Part shown: positions 32,530-38,257 of the stretch, in pieces
Layout of the letters: the number at the start of each line of letters is the position of its first letter
How positions within the stretch are numbered: position 1 is the stretch's first letter
NCBI GenBank assembly: GCA_025963385.1
Contig: JAOPUT010000310.1
Coordinates: 1-38,257, forward strand
Direction: 5' to 3'
From: Mycobacterium sp.
GTDB taxonomy: Bacteria; Actinomycetota; Actinomycetes; Mycobacteriales; Mycobacteriaceae
DNA length: 38,257 bases
Program-made: the position numbers and the translations under genes
Notes under the pieces: model-generated
Databases searched by the model: none
The model's input: only the letters and a program-made list of their open reading frames with translations
What the model was told of the DNA's origin: nothing

Positions 32530-32582
32530 GCGATTTGTGGAGTTTGAGGAGCGGTGAGCGCTCCTCAAACTCCACAAATCGC
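32530..32582. terminator. Perfect 24-bp inverted repeat, bidirectional terminator candidate
   Basis: Left arm 32530-32553 and right arm 32559-32582 are exact reverse complements (24 of 24) around a five-base loop GTGAG. It starts one base after the Ddn-like stop. The right arm contains the pcaJ stop codon (32565-32567) and the last codons of pcaJ. It lacks a T-run, so it would be a strong-stem terminator of the actinobacterial kind or a repeated palindromic element. Confidence 0.7.
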
Positions 32583-33236
32583 GGCGATGTCGGCGGCGGT
32601 CGAGCCGAACGTCTCGAGGATCCGGACGCCCGAGCCGTCGAGGGCGATCTCGAACAGCGCGTGGTCGGTGTAGACGCGGCTGACACAACGCAGTCCGGTC
32701 AACGGATAGGTGCAGTCGGCGACCAGTTTGGCCGACCCGTCCTTGGCGAACAGGTTCATCATCACGAACACGTTCTTGGCGCCGATCGCGAGGTCCATGG
32801 CGCCACCGACGGCGGGGATGGCGTCGGGTGCACCGGTGTGCCAGTTCGCGAGGTCTCCGCGGTGGCTGACCTGAAACGCGCCGAGTACGCAGACGTCGAG
32901 GTGGCCGCCGCGCATCATCGCGAAGGAGTCCGCGTGGTGGAAGTAGCTCGCCCCAGGGGTCTCGGTCACCGGGATCTTGCCCGCGTTCGTCAGGTCGGTG
33001 TCGACGTCCTCGCCGTACGCCTGGCCGCCCATGCCCAGCATGCCGTTCTCGGTATGGAGCACCACTCCCGCTGCGGGGTCGAGGTATTCGGCGACGGTGG
33101 TCGGCTGGCCGATGCCGAGGTTGACGTAGGACCCGGCGGGGATGTCGCGCGCGATGATCGCCGCGAGCTCCTTGCGGTCCAGCGGTCCACGGTCGAGGTG
33201 TTCGACCGTCCGGTGGGGGGGTGCGTGCAGGGTCAC
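32565..33236 (-). CDS. pcaJ: 3-oxoadipate (beta-ketoadipate) CoA-transferase subunit B
   Basis: 223-residue beta subunit of a family I CoA-transferase, transferring CoA from succinyl-CoA to beta-ketoadipate. Seen: YVNLGIGQPTTVAEYL (37-52) and the active-site Glu in VLHTENGMLGMGG, which carries the covalent glutamyl-CoA intermediate, plus FGSTAADIAA at the C-terminus. Context fixes the likely substrate as 3-oxoadipate: it is the last gene of the protocatechuate operon, and its GTG start overlaps the pcaI stop (GTGA, 33233-33236). On sequence alone a 3-oxoacid (acetoacetate) CoA-transferase is possible. Its final residues (after IAAICGV) and stop lie inside the 24-bp hairpin, so terminator and coding sequence overlap. 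Confidence 0.88.
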   Translation of the reverse strand: MTLHAPPHRTVEHLDRGPLDRKELAAIIARDIPAGSYVNLGIGQPTTVAEYLDPAAGVVLHTENGMLGMGGQAYGEDVDTDLTNAGKIPVTETPGASYFHHADSFAMMRGGHLDVCVLGAFQVSHRGDLANWHTGAPDAIPAVGGAMDLAIGAKNVFVMMNLFAKDGSAKLVADCTYPLTGLRCVSRVYTDHALFEIALDGSGVRILETFGSTAADIAAICGV

Positions 33237-33925
33237 GAGGCGACCTCCGATGATTCGGTTGCGGACAGGTCGAGGATGCGGTCGACGAAGATGCCAGGGG
33301 TGACGACGTTCTCGGGGTCGATCTCGCCTGCGGCGACCATGCGGTCGACCTCGGCGACGGTCAGTGTCGCGGCGGTGGCCATGACGGGACCGAAGTTGCG
33401 AGCCGTCTTGCGATACAACAGGTTTCCCGCGGTATCGCCGACGTGGGCGCCGATCAGCGCGACGTCACCCCGGATGGGGTACTCCAGCACGTAGTCGCGG
33501 CCGTCGATGGTGCGGGTCTCCTTGCCCTCGGCGAGTGGCGTGCCGACGCCGGTGGGGCAGAAGAAGGCCCCGATCCCAGCGCCCGCTGCGCGGATGCGTT
33601 CGGCCAGGTTGCCCTGCGGCACCACCTCGAGTCGGACCTTGCCCGCGCGATAGAGCCCATCGAACACGTAGGAGTCGGCCTGCCTCGGGAACGAGCAGAT
33701 CACCTTGTCCACCCGCCCGGCGGCCAGCAGTGCCGCCAACCCGGTGTCTCCGTTGCCCGCATTGTTGCTCACGATGGTCAAACCGCGTGCGCCTTGGTCG
33801 ATGAGCGCGTCGATCAGCCGGGTCGGCATGCCCGCCATGCCGAAGCCACCGACGAGAATGGTGGCACCGTCGGCTATGCCCGCGACCGCTTCGGCGGCGT
33901 CCTCGTGAATGGTGGTGCGGCTCAC
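33233..33925 (-). CDS. pcaI: 3-oxoadipate (beta-ketoadipate) CoA-transferase subunit A
   Basis: 230-residue alpha subunit pairing with the product of the next gene. Seen: the CoA-binding glycine-rich motif ILVGGFGMAGMPTRLIDAL (23-41), SNNAGNGDTGLAALL, and GTPLAEGKE with the following LEYPIRGDVALIGAH stretch. Family I CoA-transferases are usually two subunits, A then B, as here. The GTG start overlaps the pcaL stop (GTGA, 33922-33925), and the stop overlaps the pcaJ start, so the two subunits should be made in equal amounts by coupled translation. The position after the lactonase/decarboxylase gene fits conversion of 3-oxoadipate to 3-oxoadipyl-CoA, the step after the PcaL product. Confidence 0.88.
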   Translation of the reverse strand: MSRTTIHEDAAEAVAGIADGATILVGGFGMAGMPTRLIDALIDQGARGLTIVSNNAGNGDTGLAALLAAGRVDKVICSFPRQADSYVFDGLYRAGKVRLEVVPQGNLAERIRAAGAGIGAFFCPTGVGTPLAEGKETRTIDGRDYVLEYPIRGDVALIGAHVGDTAGNLLYRKTARNFGPVMATAATLTVAEVDRMVAAGEIDPENVVTPGIFVDRILDLSATESSEVAS

Positions 33926-35082
33926 GACGGTTCACCGAGCACGGTCGAGGCGATCCGGAACGCCGTGTTGGCGTCCGGTACGCCGCAGTAGATGGCGGTT
34001 TGCATCAGCAGTTCCTTGATCTCGTCGTTGGTCACTCCGTTGCGCCGCGCGGCACGCAGATGCATGGCCAGCTCCTCGTGGTGGCCGCGAGCGACGAGCG
34101 CGGTCAGCGTGATGAACGACCGGCTGCGGCGGTCGAGGCCCGGCCTCGTCCAGATGGTGCCCCACGCGTACTCGGTGATCATGCGCTGGAAGTCGGCGGT
34201 CAGGTCGGTGGTCGCGGCGACCGCACGGTCGACGTGGGCGTCCCCGAGTACCGCGCGGCGTACGGCCATCCCGGCGTCGTGGACCCCCGCGATGGTGTCG
34301 GGGCGTCCGGTCGCGACCCCGCAATGCCCGGCGATCAGTTCCGCGACCCGCGCCGGCGCTTCGGCGGGGGCCAGGTGCCCGACGCCGTCGAGGACTTCCA
34401 GACGGCCGTCCTTGACGCCGGAGGCGATGCGCCGCAACGATTCCGGCGGAGTCGGAATGTCGTCGGCACCCGCGATCGCTAGGACGGGGGCGGCAATGTC
34501 GGCGAGGCGAGCGGTCACGTCGAAGGATGACAGCGCGTCGCAGGTCTGCGCGTAGCTCTCCGGGTCGGTGTCGCGCAGTGCACCGAGCAGCGCGGTGGCC
34601 ACTTCGGGTTGATCGGCCGCGAAGCCGGGGCCGAACCAGCGTTCGGCGGCGCCACCGTGGATGGCGGCAATACCGCCTGCGCGGACGGTCGCGGCGCGCT
34701 CTTGCCAGCCGTCGGGCGTGCCGATGGCGGCGCCGGAACAGAGCACGGTCCCGGTCGCCACCCGGTGCGGTGCGTCGAGCAGCAGTTGCAGGCCGACGCA
34801 ACCCCCTACGGAATCACCTGCGTAGTGGAAGCTTTCGGCACCGAGGCGATCGGCGAGCGCCAGCACGCCCTCGGCCAGGTCGGCGATGTCGAACGGGGCT
34901 CCGGATGGGCTGCGGCCGTGTCCTGGCAGGTCCCACGCGATCACGTGCAGGTTCGCGCGCAGATGGAGCGCCGCCCTGGCCCACAGCGTGTCGGCCGACG
35001 TGCCCAATGACGGCCCGAGCAGCAGAAGCGGCGCATCGGAGGGACCGCCGAAGTCCGTTCCGACGAGACGCGGGACGTTCAT
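33922..35082 (-). CDS. pcaL: Fused 3-oxoadipate enol-lactonase / 4-carboxymuconolactone decarboxylase
   Basis: 386 residues with two catalytic domains. Residues 1-255 are an alpha/beta-hydrolase (PcaD): LLGPSLGTSADTW-like opening, WDLPGHGRSP, nucleophile Ser91 in AGDSVGGCVGLQ, an Asp near GADDIP (207-208) and His236 in GVGHLAPAE. Residues 270-386 are a carboxymuconolactone decarboxylase domain (PcaC): AWGTIWTRPGLDRRSRS, ARGHHEELAMHLRAARRNG and AIYCGVPDANTAFRI. Such fusions, called PcaL, are known from Streptomyces and Rhodococcus. The chain decarboxylates 4-carboxymuconolactone to the enol-lactone, then hydrolyses it to 3-oxoadipate. Its ATG overlaps the pcaB stop (ATGA). The domain order is lactonase first although its reaction comes second. 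Confidence 0.93.
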   Translation of the reverse strand: MNVPRLVGTDFGGPSDAPLLLLGPSLGTSADTLWARAALHLRANLHVIAWDLPGHGRSPSGAPFDIADLAEGVLALADRLGAESFHYAGDSVGGCVGLQLLLDAPHRVATGTVLCSGAAIGTPDGWQERAATVRAGGIAAIHGGAAERWFGPGFAADQPEVATALLGALRDTDPESYAQTCDALSSFDVTARLADIAAPVLAIAGADDIPTPPESLRRIASGVKDGRLEVLDGVGHLAPAEAPARVAELIAGHCGVATGRPDTIAGVHDAGMAVRRAVLGDAHVDRAVAATTDLTADFQRMITEYAWGTIWTRPGLDRRSRSFITLTALVARGHHEELAMHLRAARRNGVTNDEIKELLMQTAIYCGVPDANTAFRIASTVLGEPS

Positions 35083-36284
35083 GACGCGTCCTTCCGGTAT
35101 CGGGCCGCGCGGTCGAGGATCGCGTCGACGAGGAGATCGGCGGCACCGAGATACGCCGGATCTGGCTGCCGCCCAGCTAGTTCCGCCATCGCGCGCTGTT
35201 CGGCGCGCAGGTCGCCCGCGCCTGCCAGGTTCGCTGCGGCGCGTTGGGTGTCGATCCGCAATCCCGTCAGAAGTTCGGAGGTGTGTACGGCGGCGATCAC
35301 GGTTCGTCGGGCCAGCGTCTTGATGGTGGCCCACTCGGCGTGCCACGCGCCGTCGGCGCGTTCGTCGACGCTGCCCGCCGACGCCGCGTGCAGAGTGGCC
35401 GCCAGCGGTACCGCGGTCAGTGCCGTGCGGCGAATGAGCACCGAGCGAACCGGATTCGCCTTGTGCGGCATGGTCGACGAGCCGCCGCCGTGTCCCTCGG
35501 CGAACTCGCCGATCTCCGCGCGACTGCCGGTGGCGACGTCGGCGCCGATGTGGCCCCAGGCGTCGCAGAACCCCACCAGCAGATCGCCGATCCTCGTAAT
35601 TGGCGATCGTGTGGTGTGCCACGGCGGTGCGGGCGACAACCCCAGCCCGTCGGCCATCGAATCCGCCAGCGCAACAGCAGCTTCCACCGAACCGGCGAGT
35701 TCGACGACAGCGGCGAGCGTGCCAACGGCGCCGCCGATCTGGGCAGGCAACGCGGTCCGCACATCAGCCAGCGGTTCAGCGGCATCGAGCAGGCCGGTCA
35801 GCCACGCGGCGACCTTGACGCCCGCGGTGCTCGGCAAGGCCGGCTGGGTCAGGGTGCGCGCCAGCATCGGGGTGTCGCGGTGGGTGTCGGCCAATTCCGC
35901 AAGGGCCTCGACCTGGATCGCGACCTCGGCGGCGATCCGGTCGAGCACGTCGCGCAGGCACAGCATCAGCGCGGTGTCGACGACGTCCTGGCTGGTGAGC
36001 CCGCGATGCAGCCACCGCGACGCCGCCTGGGGCGTGCGTTTCCTCAGAAGGGCGACCAGGCCCGAGACCGGGTTGCCGTCCGCGTCTGCCCCCCGCGCGA
36101 TGGCCTCGGCATCGGCCGCATCGACATGACCGGCCAACGGCGTTCGGGCCGCGGGAGGGGCGATCCCGGCGTCGACGAGGCCGTCGAGCCAATGCTGTTC
36201 TACGGTCAGCATCGCGCGAAGGAATGCCGCGTCGCTCATCAGCTCGCCGGCCAGGTGGTCGCCCGGCCAGAACAGGTCCGTCAC
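35079..36284 (-). CDS. pcaB: 3-carboxy-cis,cis-muconate cycloisomerase
   Basis: 401 residues, fumarase/aspartase (class II) superfamily, forming 4-carboxymuconolactone from beta-carboxy-cis,cis-muconate. Seen: HRGLTSQDVVDTALML (93-108), TLTQPALPSTAGVKVAAW, and the superfamily signature GGGSSTMPHKANPV containing the flexible catalytic loop. It is shorter than proteobacterial PcaB (about 450 residues); the C-terminal extension after the third domain appears reduced. Otherwise no key motif is missing. GTG start overlapping the pcaG stop (GTGA, 36281-36284); stop overlapping pcaL. Adenylosuccinate lyase shares the signature, but the position between pcaG and pcaL makes PcaB clear. Confidence 0.93.
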   Translation of the reverse strand: MTDLFWPGDHLAGELMSDAAFLRAMLTVEQHWLDGLVDAGIAPPAARTPLAGHVDAADAEAIARGADADGNPVSGLVALLRKRTPQAASRWLHRGLTSQDVVDTALMLCLRDVLDRIAAEVAIQVEALAELADTHRDTPMLARTLTQPALPSTAGVKVAAWLTGLLDAAEPLADVRTALPAQIGGAVGTLAAVVELAGSVEAAVALADSMADGLGLSPAPPWHTTRSPITRIGDLLVGFCDAWGHIGADVATGSRAEIGEFAEGHGGGSSTMPHKANPVRSVLIRRTALTAVPLAATLHAASAGSVDERADGAWHAEWATIKTLARRTVIAAVHTSELLTGLRIDTQRAAANLAGAGDLRAEQRAMAELAGRQPDPAYLGAADLLVDAILDRAARYRKDAS

Positions 36285-36841
36285 GGCCGGTGCCCCGGAT
36301 ACTGCAGGAACACGGTTTCGTGTGCGCCCTGCAGAGCGACGTCGAACCGCAGCCCCCGGTCCTCGGCCACCGCGATCAGCGTCGAGCGCCGGTCGGCGGG
36401 TAGCGAGCTCAGCAGCGGGTCGGCGTCCAGTGCGTCACCAGGCAGGTACACGCGGGTGAACAACCGGTTCAGCAGTCCGCGGGCGAATACCGTCATCATG
36501 ATGAACGGCGCCGCACCGGGATTCGTCGCTCCTGGGAGCACCGTCGAGAAGACGTAACGGCCTTCGTCATCGGTCGCGGCGCGGCCCCAGCCGGTGAACG
36601 TCCAACCGTCGCGTCGCAGGGCGCCGCTGGTGGCGGGCACGTTCCCCTCGGCGTCGGCCTGCCAGATCTCCAGCAGCGCATCGGGCACCGGATCGCCGTG
36701 ACCGTCGGTGACCACGCCGTGCAACTGGATCGCGCCAGGCGAGCCCGGCGGGACCAGTTCGTTGCCGCGCTCGAACGGCAGCGCGTAACCGAAGAAGGGG
36801 CCGACGGTCTGGCCTGGCGTCGCAGTGAGCAGAGTGGTCAT
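36281..36841 (-). CDS. pcaG: Protocatechuate 3,4-dioxygenase alpha subunit
   Basis: 186 residues, intradiol dioxygenase fold. Seen: PGQTVGPFFGYALPF (9-23; the family TPSQTVGPYF N-terminus), the beta-sandwich core LHGVVTDGHGDPVPDALLEIWQADAEG, TGWGRAATDDEGRYVFSTVLPG, and RVYLPGD near the C-terminus. Alpha subunits have the same fold as beta subunits but lack the full iron-ligand set, and no HIH-type pair is present here, consistent with a non-iron-binding partner. Its ATG overlaps the pcaH stop (ATGA, 36838-36841), ensuring balanced production of the heteromer that opens the protocatechuate ring. Confidence 0.93.
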   Translation of the reverse strand: MTTLLTATPGQTVGPFFGYALPFERGNELVPPGSPGAIQLHGVVTDGHGDPVPDALLEIWQADAEGNVPATSGALRRDGWTFTGWGRAATDDEGRYVFSTVLPGATNPGAAPFIMMTVFARGLLNRLFTRVYLPGDALDADPLLSSLPADRRSTLIAVAEDRGLRFDVALQGAHETVFLQYPGHRP

Positions 36842-37605
36842 GACTCCTCCAGCGGTGTCCGGTTGGCGCCGGTCAGCACGACGTCCCACCGGTATCCGGT
36901 CGCCCATTCGTGGGTCGTGACGTCGTGGTCGTAGCTGGCGACGAGCCGGTCGCGGGCCTTCTGGTCGGTGATCGCCTGGTAGATCGGGTCGAGGGCGAAG
37001 AGCGGATCCCCGGGGAAGTACATCTGCGTGATCATCCGCTGGGTGAATTCCGTCCCGAACAAGGAGAAGTGGATGTGCGCGGGCCGCCACGCATTGCGAT
37101 GGTTCTTCCACGGATATGGCCCCGGCTTGATCGTGGTGAACCGGTAGTAGCCCTCGTCGTCGGTCAGGCATCGTCCGACGCCGGTGAAGTTCGGGTCGAT
37201 CGGGGCGGGATGCTGATCGCGCTTGTGGATGTAGCGCCCGGCAGCATTGGCCTGCCAGATCTCGACGAGTTGGCGACGCACCGGCCTCCCGTCACCGTCG
37301 ATGACGCGTCCGGTGATGACCATCCGCTCACCGATGGGGTCGCCGCCGTGACCGATGGTCAGATCGGCCTCGAGCGGGTTGACGTCGCGCTGCCCGAAGC
37401 ACGGGTTCCACAGTTCGATGCCCTCGGGGTCCGCGTGATGCAGGTCCTTGGTCGGGTGGCGCAACAGGCTGCTGCGGTACGGCGCGTAGTCCAGCCGTGG
37501 CTGCGTCTCCTCGAGACCCGTTCGCTGGTAGGCGGATTCGATGGTGGCGATCTCCGCGCTGACGTCGGCCTGGCTGGTGGAGGCGCTGTCGGAGTTGGTC
37601 GTCAT
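36838..37605 (-). CDS. pcaH: Protocatechuate 3,4-dioxygenase beta subunit
   Basis: 255-residue catalytic subunit with the non-heme Fe(III). The four ligands known from Pseudomonas PcaH (Tyr108, Tyr147, His160, His162) fall at Y125 (GRYIHKRD), Y164 (PGPYPWKN), H177 and H179 (RPAHIHFSLFG), each offset by exactly 17, so the site is intact. The N-terminal PCDO_beta region (YAPYRSSLLRHPTKDL) precedes the beta-sandwich. With PcaG it converts protocatechuate and O2 to 3-carboxy-cis,cis-muconate. Its ATG shares one base with the transporter stop (TGATG, 37603-37607), so it is the first enzyme gene after the transporter. Confidence 0.95.
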   Translation of the reverse strand: MTTNSDSASTSQADVSAEIATIESAYQRTGLEETQPRLDYAPYRSSLLRHPTKDLHHADPEGIELWNPCFGQRDVNPLEADLTIGHGGDPIGERMVITGRVIDGDGRPVRRQLVEIWQANAAGRYIHKRDQHPAPIDPNFTGVGRCLTDDEGYYRFTTIKPGPYPWKNHRNAWRPAHIHFSLFGTEFTQRMITQMYFPGDPLFALDPIYQAITDQKARDRLVASYDHDVTTHEWATGYRWDVVLTGANRTPLEES

Positions 37606-38257
37606 CAGTGACGCACCAGGTCGCGCTCGGAGCCCCGGGTCTTCTTACCGAGGAGAACGGTGGGCACGTCCTTGGTTTCGCGAGCGGTCAGTGCCGACGC
37701 GGCCGCGATGACGCAGACGACGGCGGTGAAGACGCCGATGACCACCCAGCCGCCTTCCCGGATACCGCCGAGCGCGGTGACGATCGTCGGGGCGAAACCC
37801 GCCACCAGGAACCCGAGCTGGGTGCCGATCGCCACGCCCGAGAAGCGGACCTCGGTGCTGAACATCTCGTTGTAGAACGACGGCCACACGGCGTTGGCAG
37901 CGCCGTAGCCGAAGGCGAACGTCGCTACGGCAAGCACGAAGGTCAGCACGTGGTTGTCGTTGCTCATCGACAGCATGTAGAAGGGCATCAGCACCGCCGA
38001 GGACAGCGCGCCGTAGACGAACATCGGCTTGCGGCCGATCTTGTCGGCCAGCATGCCGAACAACGGCTGGGTGCCGAGCGCGACGACGTTGGCCACGACC
38101 ACCAGCCACAGCGTGATGTCGGCGGGTAGTCCGACCTTCTTGCCGTAGGCGATGGCCAGGGTTCCGAAAACCGTTGAGACAGCAGCGATGAAGGAGCAGA
38201 AGAAGACGCGCAGCACATCGCGCCAGTGATCGCGCAGCAAGGGCTTGAGCGGCATCC
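37605..38257 (-). CDS. MFS transporter, MHS-type (C-terminal part; N-terminus beyond window)
   Basis: The reading frame is open to the window edge. 217 residues of the C-terminal half are seen, with about six hydrophobic spans and the inter-helix motif GMLADKIGRKPMF (the MFS RxGRR/K loop repeat). The first Met (38253-38255) is internal: homologous MHS transporters have PLKPLLRDHWRDVLRV-type sequence mid-protein, leading into helix 7. This group (metabolite:H+ symporters, e.g. proline/betaine, shikimate and aromatic acid carriers) fits uptake of protocatechuate or a related hydroxybenzoate. Pseudomonas PcaK belongs to another MFS subfamily. It is coupled to pcaH by a TGATG overlap, and the operon promoter lies outside the window. 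Confidence 0.85.
   Translation of the reverse strand, partial: MPLKPLLRDHWRDVLRVFFCSFIAAVSTVFGTLAIAYGKKVGLPADITLWLVVVANVVALGTQPLFGMLADKIGRKPMFVYGALSSAVLMPFYMLSMSNDNHVLTFVLAVATFAFGYGAANAVWPSFYNEMFSTEVRFSGVAIGTQLGFLVAGFAPTIVTALGGIREGGWVVIGVFTAVVCVIAAASALTARETKDVPTVLLGKKTRGSERDLVRH

Noticed and set aside
35083..35622. In-frame extension upstream of pcaL
   Set aside because: It is antisense-like, arginine-rich sequence inside pcaB in another frame; the lactonase fold begins at MNVPRLVGTDFG and the ATG overlaps the pcaB stop.
1..38257. CRISPR arrays, tRNA/rRNA genes, insertion sequences or prophage
   Set aside because: No spaced repeats, tRNA cloverleaf, transposase, integrase or phage gene was recognised; the accessory look comes from metabolic operons only.

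Overview
The window is chromosomal DNA from a high-GC actinobacterium, most likely a fast-growing Mycolicibacterium/Mycobacterium. This is inferred from the strong G/C bias at third codon positions, frequent GTG starts, dense gene packing with ATGA/GTGA overlaps, and mycobacterial-type families (SthA, small secreted cutinase, Ddn-like F420 protein, fused PcaL). It holds 33 protein genes, two cut by the window edges. I saw no rRNA or tRNA genes, insertion sequences, prophage genes or CRISPR arrays. The longest stretch without a gene is about 145 bases.

Layout: (1) 1-2147, the 3'-truncated soluble transhydrogenase gene sthA diverging from a secreted cutinase. (2) 2169-6842, a class III aminotransferase and a methylmalonate/malonate-semialdehyde dehydrogenase (mmsA), divergent from a PucR regulator; this looks like a beta-alanine or beta-aminoisobutyrate catabolic unit. 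(3) 6875-9397, a small conserved protein, a DUF808 membrane protein and a DauA-like FAD D-amino-acid dehydrogenase. (4) 9360-15702, a tight three-gene operon: a fused GCS2-type carboxylate-amine ligase/circularly permuted ATP-grasp protein, an asparagine-synthetase-like amidotransferase of the N-acetylglutaminylglutamine type, and an S9 acyl-peptidase. A DHA2-type exporter diverges from it.

(5) 17322-25861, an apparent amine/gamma-glutamylation locus. A class II glutamine amidotransferase and an RpiR regulator run leftward. A glutamine-synthetase-like ligase, APC permease, class III aminotransferase, FluG/NodGS-type amidohydrolase and Orn/Lys/Arg decarboxylase run rightward with overlapping ends. 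The likely logic is import of an amino acid or amine, decarboxylation, gamma-glutamylation, transamination and release of glutamate. (6) 25893-32529, a SnoaL-like protein, an unknown CxxC protein, a BCCT transporter, a membrane metallophosphoesterase, a TDP2-like phosphodiesterase, a CobW/COG0523 GTPase and a Ddn-like protein. (7) 32565-38257, the protocatechuate branch of the beta-ketoadipate pathway: transporter-pcaH-pcaG-pcaB-pcaL-pcaI-pcaJ. Every junction overlaps, and the operon ends in a perfect 24-bp hairpin that reaches into pcaJ.

The best candidates for undescribed biology are the three-gene ligase/amidotransferase/peptidase operon, whose architecture parallels NAGGN osmolyte synthesis but with a different first enzyme, and the gamma-glutamylation cluster, which pairs a split FluG-like module with an EgtC-like amidohydrolase.
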